The notes under the pieces were generated by a model, which ran no database searches, was not told the DNA's origin, and was given only the letters and a program-made list of their open reading frames with translations. 64,000 bases of DNA from Choristoneura fumiferana (taxonomy: Eukaryota; Arthropoda; Insecta; Lepidoptera; Tortricidae): positions 16,974,212 through 17,038,211 of the forward strand of contig NC_133492.1 of NCBI RefSeq assembly GCF_025370935.1, given 5' to 3'. Position numbers and translations under genes: made by a program. Below are positions 1-11,580 of the stretch, in pieces (within the stretch, counting starts at the first letter, position 1; every line of letters begins with the position of its first letter).

Positions 1-286
1 TCGCTTGATTCCTCTCCTTCTGTGAAAAAAAATCGTTGGGTTAGAGTTTGATCGCGTCCGGTGTTGTAGTTTGAGAATGGACACGTCTTCATTTACCTCG
101 CCTCGCTCCGCTCAGCTGTTTCCACCAGAGCGGTGCTGTGCGAAGACATAGGTAGATGAAGCGTTTCTATTGGTTCATGAAAACCACATTCATCACAACA
201 CATTGCATCCCCGCACATCTTTGGTGGAAACGTTTTCTGGAACTTTCCGTGGACATTTCCGAGCATATTGGCGAAAAATTACTTAC
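1..286. repeat. Repeat-like sequence at the left edge
   Basis: TTTCCACCAGAGCGGTGCTG at 120 and CATCTTTGGTGGAAACG at 218 are partly inverted, suggesting a foldback repeat. It lies in intron 2 of the hexosaminidase-like gene. A GCGAG|GTAAAT donor-like site on the minus strand falls in this repeat, and I do not treat it as an exon. Confidence 0.4.
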
Positions 287-3200
287 CTCTGACTGGAAAT
301 TTGGGCAGCGGCCACAAGCTGAAAGGGTAGAAGTACGCGTTCGGCATCCTTCTAACCACTATTGACTTCTCCTGGATGATCTTAGAATCTGCAACAAGAC
401 AAGGAGCCTTAATGCAATACGTACATGGCAATTGTCAATGGCATGACGCTATTATAATGCCCAACTACGTTTCCTAAACTTTTATAATAAAAATCTTCAT
501 TCAATAAGACAAAATTGCACAAGAGAGGAATGAACAATTACAAAGGAAAAGAAAACTTAGGTTAAACGTGGGTTAAACATAGCACAATGAGGGCTATCGC
601 GTATGAATTCGCCACTAGAGGCGCTAGTGTAGCGTGAGGTCTCCGAAATGTCAAAACTCATAGTTTTTGGGTGAGCTACGCGGGTTAATTTATAATTAGA
701 ATAATTTTGTGAATATTTTGCAATATCTGGAATTAATTATGGCAAATATGCGTTCCGGGGCAATGAATGTCTGTGTTTTGAGACAGTTTTGTCTTTCGGA
801 AACCTTTGTCCTCCCTTTTTTCCGAACAAAACGGGGACTATGCAACACTGTGGCATGCTCGATATTTTTATGGTACGCTTTTAAGGTGTATTAAATATGA
901 TTTTAATCTAAACTTTGTTTTCACGCCCGTAATAACAGACTTTGAAAGCCATACAAAAACCTCACGCAACAGTGCGCCATCTAGTGAGAAAAAAACGATA
1001 GCCCTCATTAAATAAGTTGAATCCTGACTCACAAACTAGGCAAGGCCCGTATCTTGTAAGTCAGTGTTCGTCACGTATGCGAGCTATTACTTATTCTGTG
1101 GTAATACTAGGTATATCCAAGTAGCTACTAAGTAAAAAAAACTTTATACGTGAGGTTTGTAAAGTGTGGCTATTTTTACAAGCTTTTATTTAGTTTCACC
1201 TGTCTGTCTGTCTGTCTGTCTGTCTGTAGTCAAATCTTGCAAGTTAATTTGATCAACTTCCAGTAGTCAAATTGACTTGAAATTTGGAATACTTATTTTT
1301 TTTTATTCGACTGGATGGCAAACGAGCAAGTGGGTCTCCTGATGGTACGCGATCACCACCGCCCATAAACATCTGCAACACCAGGGGTATTGCAGACGCG
1401 TTGCCAACCTAGAGGTCTAAGATGGGATATCTCACGTGCCAGTAATTTCACCGGCTGTCTTACTCTCCACGCCAAAACCGTGCAAGCACTGCTGCTTCAC
1501 GCAGATAAGCGAGCAAGATGGTGGAGCAATCCCGGACTTGACAAGGTTACATGAAATCGTGTGACAAAACAATGATATGTCACCATCCTAGTAGTAGCCA
1601 GGATCGTTTCCGCAGGACGGAACTCTTCAACGGTTAATAGCATCGACTTGAAATTTGGTATGCAAATGTAGTTTGGGTGACAACGCAAGAACAGTCAGCA
1701 AAAAAAGCTTGTATTAAAAATGAAATTTTAATGGTTAGGTTATTTTCAATTTTATGCCGAAATCATAGAAACACTGACGCGTTTTAGACTCATCCACAGC
1801 TCACCTTCAGAGCAAATAACCGTTTACCATGCTACCAAATGTTAGTGCATGTAGTGTGTTGTTGTTGTTACAGTGTGGAAATGGAGGAACTGCATGAACA
1901 CACGTTTATTGCATAAACTTAAACGTAGCTATCATAAGGTCGCGGGTGAGCAAAGTAGGTAATTGTTTTAGTTTATTAGTTTAAGTGTACGGTTACACCC
2001 GTACTGTTCCCCTGAATTATGTAGGTACCTATCGACTTTTTCGTTCTAAGTTCTAAAAAAAATTAGGTTGGTACTTATGTTAGGATACCGACTGGATTTA
2101 AACTGTAGGTACGTGGGTCGCACTACCGGTTTTTATGTTCCAGAAAGAAAGAAAGAGAGAAAAACATTTATTCGTGACATTTACAAAACAACGAAAAAGA
2201 AACACGGAAATCGAGACAAATTTTGTCACGAAATGTTTTTTTTTTATTCGACTGGATGGCAAACGAGCAAGTGGGTCTCCTGATGGTAAAAGATCACTAC
2301 CGCCCATAAACATCTGCAACACCAGGGGTATTGCAGATGCGTTGCCATCCTAGAGGTCTAAGATTAGTGGATAACTCAAGTGCCAGTAATTTCACCGGCT
2401 GTCTTACTCACCACGCCGAAACACAACAGTGCAAGCACTGCTGCTTCACGGCAGGATTAGCGAGCAAGATGGTGGTAACAATCCGGGCGGACCTTGCACA
2501 AGGTCCTACCACCTGCTCAGCATCGTGTCATCATCGTCCCTACTCAGCATGATGTCAACCTTGCGGCCAACGCTGGTCTTCCATTGGAACCATTTAGATA
2601 AGAACAACAGAACAAAACTCCTTTAAAATAAAACTTCGTGGTTCCAGAACATTCCCGCAATCCAGCAAAACAAGGAAGCACCGCCGCTCCGCTTGAGAAT
2701 ATAATGGTATCCCAATGCCAAACTTGTTACGGTATAGATTCCCCGGTAAAGGGGCTAGGAAACCTTCCATGACACCATAATTGACCAAGGTGTTTACTAC
2801 TGAGTCCTGAGGCCATATTGCCTAAAGTTTCCGACGCTCGCGATGCAATCAAATGGCTGTTTTTGTATGCGAAACCTGTCATTTGATTGCGATCGCGAGC
2901 GTCAAAAACGATAGACAATACGGCCTCTGATGTGCCATGTGTCCGTGTTATCTTTATGTTATTGTTTGGATAGGTAGTCTTCTAAATTTTTACACTCTTG
3001 ACAAGACGTCGTCGTTGGATGAAGAGGAACCTTCTTAATAATTTGCTTCTGAGGGGGGAGGCTCCAATAGAGAAGGTGTTATGCCTGGGGACCGAAGTCT
3101 GAAGTACGAGCGTCTGAAGTATACTGCGTCTGAGTTGAGAAACTGCGATAGCGCTATGTAGGACTCGATAGGAGTTTTCTATACGTGCTCACTAGATGAC

Positions 3201-6200
3201 GCTAGGAGTCGCTACATTTCCTTCCTTCGTTCCACTTTATTTTTTTAGTGCTGTAGTTTCCCCTTGTTTTCCACAATGCAGAGCTGGAATCCGGAGTCAG
3301 TAATTGGCAATAATAGTAATAATTGCGAATTAAATTTCCACCCGCATGCCCGTTTGCCCCTTCTTCTCTTGTATCACAAAAAACCATTATCTACCATTAC
3401 CACAGATTAGATTCCGTACCATTATCTACTTGTACAACATTAGACATTTGCAAAAAATGGCAAAAAAATCAAGTTTATTGTATGGGAGCCCCCCTTAAAT
3501 ATTTATTTTACTTTCATCTAATTATTTATTTTTAGTGATTATACAACTTAAGATTTTGGGAATATTTCAAGCGCCTAGCTGTTGCCGTTATTAATGTATA
3601 TCATGCTAAAATCGGCAAAAGAATCACGTTTGTTGTATGGGAGCCCCTTAAATATTTATTTTATTCTGTTTTTAGTGTTGTTATAGCGGCCACAGTTAAC
3701 ATAATCTGTGGAAATTTCAAGTGTCTAACTATTACGAGAAGAGATAGAGCCCTGTGATAGACGGACGGACAGACAGACAGACAGTAATAGGGTTCCGTTG
3801 GCACCCTTTAGGTACGGAACCCTAAAAACATGACAATAGAGAAAAGCAACTAGGAAAGTTGTTTTAATGAAAATACGTCCCACTGCTGGGCACAGGCCTC
3901 CTCTCAGAACAAGAGGGCTTGGGCCATAGTTCCCACGCGGGCCCAGTGCGGATTGGGAACTTCATACGCACCATTGAATTGCTTCGCAGGTTTGCGCAGG
4001 TTTCCTCACGATGTTTTCCTTCACCGCAAAGCTCGTGGTAAATTTCAAATGTAATTCCGCACACACCATAGGTACACGGTACATTACCGTACGCCGCGTT
4101 AAACCGCGCGGGACATCTAATTCTAAAAATCGGGACATCTGGCAAGACAACCTTATAAATAAAATAAAAAAAAGTTTCGCTTATAAAAATAAAACCAAAG
4201 CGTAAAGAAAGCCACTACGGCCTTTCGCTGTTTTATGAAGATAGCACAGAAACTAACTTCTCAAACGGTAAAAATTCTCGAACTCCAATCAATATCCTAG
4301 CTCATCTGTCAACCATAACAGAACCGTTATTTAGATATTGGCAATTGTTCTGACTAGTTACGAGCGCGCGGAAACCATTTTTCACTTAAGATTGTCTACC
4401 AACGGCAGCACGTTGGCAGATCATCGTTCGGCGTTCTTCCGCTATGCAGCGCAAAATTACTACGGACGGATTCCGATCGTGGAAGTCTCGAGGTGGATTA
4501 GATGACAATTTATTGCAGTAACTGCATAACACTGAGGCACGAAATAATGGTGTACGAAACTAGTCACGTTTTCACTTTGGAAACATACTTATCTAGGGCT
4601 ATATTCGAGCGTTCATTCCTAGTCATTTTCGTGGACACTTTTCTGTTCATCATCAGCCAGAAGACGTCCACTGTTGTACAAAGGCCTCCCCTAGAACGCC
4701 ACAATGAACGACAACACGCCACTTGCATCCACCGGTTTCCCGCAATTCTCACGATGTCGTCAGTCCACCTAGTGGAACGCTTCGTCTTCCGTGAAAGTGG
4801 CAATATATTCTGACACAGTTTCCAGCTATCTGGTAAAACTACTTTAAACAATATTTGAAAATGACATGAAAATCCACAGCCAATTCGTAAAAGAGTGTAC
4901 CCGGGCGTTTTAAAAAAAAGTATACACCTTTTCTTTCTTCAATTTTTTCATTCAAATTTTATGAGTCAGTTCTGTGACGCCCATACCGAGTGTATGAAAA
5001 AAATGTCACAAAACTGTCATTTTCGATTGGGTCGATTTTTTTAAAACACACTTAAATACCTATGTAAAATTTGCACACCGGAATTCCGGTTGAATATATA
5101 CCACCTACTAAATACGTGAAAATCTGTTTGTTTACTCGCATATTCAGCAAATAAATTATCATTTCGTTTCATTTCATTTAAATCATCGAAATCAATAAAT
5201 TGTGCTTTTGATTCTGAGTAGGAAAAACCATATTTTTTGCAAATTTGAAAAAAAAGCTTTTTAGGTACACTTTTTTATGAAAATGCCCAATCACGAAAGT
5301 TAGGCGATTGAAACACTCGAATTTGACCTGATCAAATGCCAGTATACGGTTTTAGAATACTTAGGATGGGCCTATTTCTTTACATAGGTGGAATTTAAAA
5401 TGGATGAGTGGCCGAGGATCGTGCTCAGTGGCGTGCCATGGGAGAGGCCTATGTCCAGCAGTGGACGAACATAGGCTGATGATGATGATGATGATTTAAA
5501 ATGCGACTATGGGATGTTGCGAAGGAGGGAGTGCTGAACGTAGCGCTCTCTATTACTGTACCTACTTGAACCTACTTGGTTTAATGTAAACAAACTTCAG
5601 CTGCCAGATTTGGTACAATCAAGGATTTGAAACATTTTACTTATCTATCATTGTAGGTATATTTCAATACAAAAATGTTAATGTTTAAATAGTTAAGTGG
5701 GGCAATTTCAATATTTACGACACCAATTGACGTTGTTTCCATCCAATCCAATGATCCAAACCAAGTATAGCTACCCACTAATTTTGACCTCCAACACTGC
5801 GGCGTAAAAGGCAGAGGGGCACAGTATAAAAAAGGAGTTTTGTACTATGGCAGCGAGATAGCACCACACTCCAATCCAATAAACATATACCTATGACTAT
5901 ATATCCACCGTATCAAGATAGTAGCAACAGAAAATTCCGCTTTGAGTCCAACAGAAGATGAGAGCACCTAGGAAAATTGCTCTATCCTGTTTATTTGTTT
6001 ATTATCATCATCATCATCACCATTCAGTCGTAAGACGTCTACTGTTGTACATAGTCCTCCTCTATAGACCTCCAGTTAGTTGGGTTGGAAATGGCCTGCA
6101 TCCACCGTGAACATGCCATGCGGCTTAACCAGGTCATCTATCCTTCTCGTTGATGGACGTCCTACGCTTATGTTTATTATATTGTTACTGATCCATTACA

Positions 6201-9200
6201 TATTGCTTTTCGTTAGTGTAGATGCACTTGTATCAAGCATCCTTAGTTCTTATTCCATCGATAAATGTCTAGTAGTCTTCTTCAGGTTAACGACATTATT
6301 TCCTGTCAAGACTAGGGCTAGCCTCAACTTAATCATCATTATTATTGTCACCATCATCATCATCATCAACAACATCATCATCCCTCCTTTTAGTTTGATT
6401 TGAGAACAGCCATCATCTTCCGCTGGGATGCCATAAAATCAGCGCTAGCACCTACGCCGTGCCTACGCGGTATTCTCGCTGCGCCTGCGTCACAAGGAAG
6501 CGTTCACAATTTACCAATTACGTGGAATGGAACGCATACGTGACAGTAATAAGGATTGGCGAATTAGTTACAGAAGTAGATGAGGTGAGCGTTGCAGAAA
6601 TAGCTTGCACGGAAGTTCATGATTTCTATTTAAATATTCTTGTTTGTCTAAACAGTGTTCCGAATTGAAAGAAAGAAAGAAAATACATTTATTCACAACA
6701 ATACAAGACAGCAATATTATAACAAATACATAGACAACACGAACGATAAAGAGAAAGACAGAGTGTATGTCATTGCGGATGCGAACTGAACACTGGCTCA
6801 GCATAATGCTGAAATGTTTATGATAATGACAATGTCCTCCTTGTCGTCTGACAGAGGTGAACCTTTGGGCTTGTTTATTATGTGCCCGAATGTTCATAAC
6901 AACAGCCTAGCTCCTAATTGATGGATACCTTTTGGGCCTTGACCAAATCGGGCCAAAAAATAAATTTGTTATTTTGCTATCAATAATGTCTTAGGTAAGC
7001 GATTTAGAGCCTTTTCGGAGATCCCTGAAATAAATAATCTGAAAGGTATTCAAAGGTGATTAGATAGATACCTAGATAGTATTTTTTTTTCCGGTTTTTG
7101 CGGGGAAGCAGGGTAAATTAGGTACTAGTGTAGTTCCAAGATAGACACCCTCGAATGTGTGACCCTACTGAGCAGTTTCCAGTAATGTAGTAAGACCCGA
7201 TGGAAACGCTATTCCTTTGCTTAAAAATCATGAATCACCACGACTTCTACCTCAGAAAGCCCTTAGCAGTTACATCAATCATTTCAAAATACCGGTCCAT
7301 CCAAAAATAGGGTAAAGTTGTTACAACGTCCTGTCACGTCCCAAGTGCAATACTATTTGGGTCAGTCAGCAGACCAAAGACGCCGCCGACCGTTGACATG
7401 ACGGCTAATAACAACAATTCGGCAACTAACCACAATCGTTTCGATACTGCATCTCTTTCTGTACAAACGGTTGGTAAAGGACGGCCACTGTGGATCTATT
7501 TAGCTGACTATGAATCGGCACTGAGATCAGCAGATTGCGCTCGATTCGGATGGACATATTAACGCGTAGTACGTTTTGGTGGCGCTGTCTTTGTTGTTTG
7601 CTAGGCGTGAGACAAAGATGGTGGGTGTTGTGAGGTTTTGTATGTTTGAATGGGGTGACAGTTCGCTTGGATACGGCATCGGTGGCAATGATCTCAATAG
7701 ACGCGGGATAGCGGTCAAATGCTCGAGCCCAATGGCCTACCTCGCGGGTCGTGCCCATTCAGGATCGGTTCTAAAATTATGCTTGCCATACTATAGTAAA
7801 CAATGTCAGTAGCTGCCATTGCCGCCATGGATGATGATCTGAACAATCCGAGACCATAGGATTTCAAGACTTCAAGGCACAGATAAAATACATATAAACC
7901 GAACAACGCAAATATGCTTTTGACAAAGAAGCTTTTGGTTCCGACTTAGGACTGACTCGTTCTGTGAAGAATTCGTTCCGATGTGTTTGAAACCTTTATG
8001 TGGTCGTAACAATACAATACAATAACTCTTTATTGTTCACCAACACAGTCAGCAGTACAGAAAACAAAGGTATATACATAGAGATTTTCTAAGGTAATCA
8101 ATAGGCGGCCTTATCTTATCGCTTCAGTGCGATCTCTTCCAGGCAACCTTTACAATGGACAGAAGTAAGGAATACATTATAACGTAACGTCGTAGAGGTA
8201 ATATAGAAATAAACGTAATACCTACCTACTTAGTACTGATTAAGTCCCAAAGTACCTATATCAGCTGATATGAGTTGAGGATCGCAAAAGTTTAAATCAT
8301 ATCATATCTGCCCGAGACCTCCCCTGGCGTGGTGAATGGACCCTTCAGAGATTTCCAGCTAAGCTTTTGCTTTAGTTAGACTGAGTTGAATAGAATAGAA
8401 TAGAATAGAAATGACTTTATTCATCCACAACACAGAATAGCATAACAAGATTTAAAAATATACATATAATTATCATTCATTAAAGTTAAACTACAAAGTT
8501 AAAAACTATTGATACTTTACCAATCAAAATGTTTCGAAAAGAAGAAGTGAAGTAGTATTTAATAAGTGTGTAATAGTAATAGTAGTAGGTACCTAAGTAT
8601 GTAATAAGTTAGACTACTAGTTTTACAATTATCCTCAGCAGGACGGATACGTGGTCCTTCATTAACAGGATTATCAGTGCACACAGTGAATTTCGTTTTG
8701 CTCAAAAAATTTGTTGGCAATCCTATTTTTAAACCGACTTCAAAAAAGGAGCATGTTCTCAATTTGTCTGTTTTTTTTTGTATGTTTGTTACGCGATAAT
8801 TCCGCCAATTGTGGACCGATTTTCAAAAATATTTTTTGTTCCAAAGTGAACTAATAATCGGAACAAAACTTCCGATGTGATCTCATTATCACCAAGTCAG
8901 GATCTGATGATGGGGTCCTAGAGAAATCAAGGGCAATCCTCAAATTTTATAAGCACACAACAACGAAGAAGAAGCTTTGAGGTACTTAATGTTCTTTTCG
9001 AAATGATCTGATGCTCAAGCCGGAAGGTAGGCACCGAAAACCGAAAATACAGGTATATCAGTCTGTACATGTATATTGTGGAATACTTATGATATGCATG
9101 TAGATAAGATTATGTATGCGACTGTACAGAACGTCGGTGAGATTGCCAATTCCGTTACGTGTACTTTTTCAATCGCTGTTTGAGTTTTCAGCGAGTTTCA

Positions 9201-9897
9201 GTGAATATAGCTAGACCTTGTTGTATTAACGGTTTGTTATTTAATTATTGATTCTGTCTGATAACTATTGTCTGTGTTAGGTATGTTCTCTTGTAAGTTA
9301 GCTTTTACTGTTGTGAGATTGCCAATTCCGTTATGTGCATTTTTTCATATATTTATTTTGGCACTTATGGCTTTTAAATTAGGTAAATGCCAAAATCCAT
9401 ATATAAAAAAATGCACATAACGGAATTGGCAATATAGGTGAAGACCAAAAAGTTGCACAGCGTTAAAGCTGTACGGATAATTTTCGTGTCACAATGGAAA
9501 AAGCTAATCAAAATTTAAACTACGTGCTAACGCAGCTTTAACGCTGTGCAACTTTTTGGTCTTCACCCATATATCACCGACGATAATTAATTAGGCATTA
9601 AAACACTCGTGAGATCTTATTATAAAATTCGCTATCGCTCGTTTTATAAAACCCCACTTGTGTTTTAATGCCTCTCATTATGTACCAGTCACAATATGTC
9701 ATATTAAATAACTATACTTAGCGGCACAAAATTAGCCCAATCTACATACAAAATTACCTGTTACTGCATACATTTGAGGGCCAGATTTTTTGCCGCTCAG
9801 TATATTAAGTACCTTTGATTTGCGCGCGGCTCGGCGGCGCCGGCGCAGCGTGCGCGGCCAGCAGTGCGCACACGCAGAGACACGCTGCGCGCGACAT
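287..9897 (-). CDS. Secreted GH20 beta-hexosaminidase-like protein, first two coding exons (5' partial gene)
   Basis: Coding exon 1 is 9813-9897 (85 nt, ATG at 9897) and ends at donor AAAG|GTACTT. Exon 2 is 287-388 (102 nt), entered through a pyrimidine-rich TTGTTGCAG and left at AGAG|GTAAGT. Exon 1 ends in phase 1 and exon 2 opens in the matching phase, giving 62 codons without a stop. Residues 1-18 or so form a signal peptide (MSRAACLCVCALLAAHAAPA), so the product enters the secretory pathway. Exon 2 encodes FYPFSLWPLPKFPVRG (LWPLP at residues 53-57). A LWPxP motif shortly after the signal region is typical of the N-terminal domain of GH20 hexosaminidases (compare the HEXA/HEXB subunits), which trim terminal N-acetylhexosamines in lysosomes or outside the cell. 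The catalytic TIM barrel would lie beyond the left edge. The signal peptide and splicing are seen directly; the family rests on one short motif. Intron 1 is 9.4 kb and packed with repeats. Confidence 0.6.
586..1009 (+). mobile_element. MITE family A, copy 1 (TIR AATGAGGGCTATCG)
   Basis: 424 bp with terminal inverted repeats AATGAGGGCTATCG...CGATAGCCCTCATT. Very similar to 18601-19025 and, inverted, to 47368-47790. It includes subterminal CACTAGAGGCGCTAGTG and GCGCCATCTAGTGAG. A short frame inside is shared by all copies but frames differ through indels, so it is not a convincing gene. Confidence 0.85.
1200..1227. repeat. (CTGT)n microsatellite
   Basis: Seven tandem CTGT units. Confidence 0.9.
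1291..1562 (+). repeat. Dispersed repeat family G, copy 1
   Basis: TTTTTTTTATTCGACTGGAT, GGCAAACGAGCAAGTGGGTC and GTATTGCAGACGCGTTGCCA. Copy 2 is at 2227-2533 and a distant relative at 59515-59680. A (TCTG)n run lies just left (1200-1227). Confidence 0.7.
1848..1975 (+). mobile_element. Diverged PLE 3'-terminal fragment
   Basis: Shares ACAGTGTGGAAATGGAGGAA, CTGCATGAACAC and AAGGTCGCGGGTGAGCAAAG with the PLE end at 42771-42958, with more substitutions than the other copies. No coding part is attached. Confidence 0.65.
2227..2533 (+). repeat. Dispersed repeat family G, copy 2
   Basis: Near-identical to 1291-1562 over its first 270 bp and more complete (CACAACAGTGCAAGCACTGC). Confidence 0.7.
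2808..2930. repeat. Palindromic MITE (GAGGCC...CGCTCGCGAT)
   Basis: Outer arms TGAGGCCATATTG / CAATACGGCCTCTGA and inner arms GACGCTCGCGATGCAATCAA / TTGATTGCGATCGCGAGCGTC. A single hairpin of about 123 bp. Confidence 0.65.
3430..3832. repeat. Dispersed repeat with internal duplication
   Basis: Two diverged units share TTGTATGGGAGCCCC and AAATATTTATTTTA. They end in GACGGACGGACAGACAGACA and a small foldback (AGGGTTCCGTTGG / GGTACGGAACCCT). Confidence 0.55.
3872..4062 (-). mobile_element. SINE family 1, 5'-truncated
   Basis: Contains TACGTCCCACTGCTGGGCAC through CAAATGTAATTCCGCACACA. The tRNA head is missing. Confidence 0.8.
4630..4830 (-). mobile_element. RTE-like LINE 3' end
   Basis: The minus strand encodes STRWTDDIVRIAGNRWMQVA, the conserved C-terminal end of RTE-like ORFs, followed by the GGCTGATGATG-type 3' end. 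Same sequence as 11090-11243 and 58995-59150. Confidence 0.75.
5396..5497 (+). mobile_element. RTE-like LINE 3' tail
   Basis: GGGAGAGGCCTATGTCCAGC AGTGGACG...GCTGATGATGATGATGAT. Only the last ~100 nt. Similar tails are at 15175-15250 and 22735-22815. Confidence 0.6.
5557..5770. repeat. Dispersed repeat (copy lacking the two MITEs)
   Basis: Its reverse complement aligns with 35985-36160 plus 36459-36510 through motifs AACGTCAATTGGTGTC, ATGATAGATAAGTAAAATG and CCAAATCTGGCAGCTGAAGT. TA at 5614-5615 marks where MITEs C and B entered the other copy. Confidence 0.75.
6003..6165 (-). mobile_element. RTE-like LINE 3' end, diverged
   Basis: (ATC)n followed by AGACGTCTACTGTTGTACAT and GCATCCACCG...GACCTGGTTAAGCC in reverse. 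It lies next to further ATC-rich low-complexity sequence at 6340-6382. Confidence 0.55.
6340..8000. other. Intron sequence without a recognised gene
   Basis: Within the hexosaminidase-like intron 1. It holds (CAT)n at 6350-6382, a GAAAGAAAGAAAGAAA run at 6667, and unique AT-rich sequence. The 110-codon minus-strand frame at 7426-7758 has no recognisable domain, signal or splice context. Confidence 0.5.
8005..8160 (-). repeat. Retroelement-like 3' end, copy 1
   Basis: AATACAATACAATAACTCTT TATTGTTCACC, then TCTTCCAGGCAACC. It looks like a reverse-oriented retroelement tail. Copy 2 is at 30395-30555. Confidence 0.5.
8727..9060 (+). repeat. Dispersed repeat family H (CCGACTTCAAAAAAGGA)
   Basis: TTAAACCGACTTCAAAAAAG, TTGTGGACCGATTTTCAAAA, CACCAAGTCAGGATCTGATG. 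Copies are at 34781-35240 and 62905-63245. Confidence 0.65.
9318..9434. repeat. Foldback repeat (ATTGCCAATTCCGTTATGTG)
   Basis: Nearly perfect 25-nt arms, ATTGCCAATTCCGTTATGTG at 9318 and CACATAACGGAATTGGCAAT at the right end, around a loop with a second inverted pair (TTTTGGCA/TGCCAAAA). A separate left-end fragment, ATTGCCAATTCCGTTACGTG, lies at about 9142-9161. Confidence 0.7.
9436..9568. mobile_element. MITE with long TIRs (GGTGAAGACCAAAAAGTTGC)
   Basis: Arms of about 35 nt, GGTGAAGACCAAAAAGTTGC... and ...GCAACTTTTTGGTCTTCACC, nearly perfect, immediately abutting the foldback repeat to its left. ATA-type flanks. Confidence 0.75.
9713..9805. mobile_element. Short MITE (TIR TATACTTAGCGGCA) beside the hexosaminidase-like donor
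   Basis: TATACTTAGCGGCACAAAAT...TTTTTTGCCGCTCAGTATA, 93 bp. A second copy is at 56666-56760. On the minus strand it begins only 7 nt into intron 1 after the GT of the donor at 9812-9811. Confidence 0.75.
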
Positions 9898-9972
9898 GGG
9901 GGACAGCTGGCGCAGGACTGGCGCAGTTCTCTCGAACGAAGCCCGCCTTACAGATGCTTACTAGCATGCTAG

Positions 9973-10106
9973 TACAGTCACCAGCATCAATATCTGACAC
10001 AACAAGCGTGCATTAATATCTGATACGACTCTATTTCTAGGGCCGGAAGGATGTGTCAGATATTTTTGCACGCCCCGCTGTGGCAGATATTAACGCTGGT
10101 GACTGT
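9973..10106. mobile_element. MITE (TIR TACAGTCACCAGC) upstream of the hexosaminidase-like ATG
   Basis: TACAGTCACCAGCATCAATA...TTAACGCTGGTGACTGTA, 134 bp, with GGGCCGGAAGGATGTGTCAG in the middle. It starts 76 bp upstream of the ATG at 9897, so it lies in the presumed leader or promoter. A partial copy is at 26867-26963. Confidence 0.75.
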
Positions 10107-10450
10107 ACCTGAAGTACCAGTATGCCACTGAAAAGCATGCTTAATAGCACGTGTCCTATACACACATGCTAGTAGGTAGCATTTGCTCAATAATAGCATG
10201 CTTTCGTGCTAGTAACGAGCATGTGTAACAGAAGCTTCATAGAGCGAATACGTAGAGCTGCCCACTAAAATCGGTAAGCGACCACTGCTGGCGCGCTGCC
10301 CAGCCCAGCATCCACCGCTGGACTCTCACCAAGCCCCCCTGGTATGGTATCGTTTATCGTACGGTCCCTCTCACTCCCGTATTAAATGATATTAGCGTGA
10401 GCGGGACCGCAAAGCATTCGAATTTTGCACTTCTTAGTATAGGGCTTTTA

Positions 10451-10573
10451 GGCTACGTACGCCCTATGCGGCTAACCGCGCGGTTTTAGTGCGCCGTCCC
10501 TCTTCAAAGTATCGTTTGAGAAAGAGACGGCGTGCAAAAACCGCGCGGTTAGCCGCGTAGTGCGTACGTAGGC
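10451..10573. repeat. Palindromic MITE (GGCTACGTACGCCC)
   Basis: Arms GGCTACGTACGC..GCGGCTAACCGCGCGGTTTT and AAAACCGCGCGGTTAGCCGC..GTACGTAGGC fold into one long hairpin of 123 bp with a central AAAGTATCGTTTGAGAAAG loop. Confidence 0.7.
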
Positions 10574-11089
10574 TTTTAGAGGCTGTTCACACGAAACGGA
10601 GTCAAGTTTTGTCGTATCTACACTAAAGTAACTAACTACCTATCGCCCAACAAAGTGGCGACAACAGTGAATAAATGTAGGAGCCTTTAGTTCTGTTTTA
10701 TACTTAGTATCTTTACAAAATAATAGTTTTTGGTGGCATACAGAGATAAATGGATAGGTACATTAATCAAATAACGATAGTAAAGTGATTTGATAGAAAT
10801 AAAAAATAGATGATAGCTTAAAACTGTAAAGTGGGACTATATAGCTACCACGTCACAGAATGTTGTTGCAGCTATAGCACAGAATAAATAATAGTACAAG
10901 TAGTGGCTATAAGCTGATTTTAGCATTGAATGATCTTTTAAGTGGCTGTTAACGCGTATTAACGCTATCACTCTATGTATAATAGTGATGTTTAGCTTGT
11001 AGTGCTAAATGTCGCTTATCTATTGTTAAAAATAAGCCTTTCGTAAAATGAAACCCATGTGACGACATATCAGCCCGGTACGCATCGAC

Positions 11090-11243
11090 CCCGGAGATTA
11101 TACCACTAGATGGACTGACGACATCGTGAGAGTTGCGGGCAACCGGTGGATGCAAGTGGCAAGTATGCCGTTCATTGTGGCGTTCTAAGGGGCCTGCCTC
11201 TTTGTTCTGCAGTGGACGTCTTCCGGCTGATGATGATGATGAA
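11090..11243 (+). mobile_element. RTE-like LINE 3' end
   Basis: Encodes TRWTDDIVRVAGNRWMQVAS with a frameshift after it; ends CAGTGGACGTCTTCCGGCTG plus GAT repeats. Confidence 0.75.
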
Positions 11244-11580
11244 GATTTTTATACTTTCACGTGGTCGCCTGTGGTCGCAATAATACCTAACACTTCTTTC
11301 GACTATCATGCCGGTATTTATCAGATCCGGAATATGATTGGTTTTTTGGAGTCTTTTTGTATTTTTTATTTCTACTCCAAATTTGTTACTTTTACGGGTA
11401 CCTATCCCGTGAAACCATATCGAAATTACAAACCCAAACCAAAAAACGAATCATAATTTGATTGCTTAGTAGCGACAACTCTTGTCTAGGTGAGCGGTTA
11501 GTTCCGAAAGAATGTGACGTCTCTCGACGAAACATAGATGTCACTAGTGCTGCTGCTTAAGTAGCATAGTAGAAATAACC

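Noticed and set aside
709..894. Similar ~60-80-codon frames in all three MITE A copies
   Set aside because: They are similar only because the DNA is. Indels move the frame and stop between copies, and no transposase motif is present.
1201..1227. Short direct repeats as a possible CRISPR array
   Set aside because: A plain tetranucleotide microsatellite. No spacered repeats exist anywhere in the window.
3864..4145. Minus-strand frames at 3.9, 25.2, 53.5 and 58.6 kb with shared GPAWELWPKPS-like text
   Set aside because: All are translations of SINE family 1.
7426..7758. 110-codon minus-strand frame
   Set aside because: No recognisable domain, AT-rich surroundings, overlapping frames on both strands and no supporting signals.
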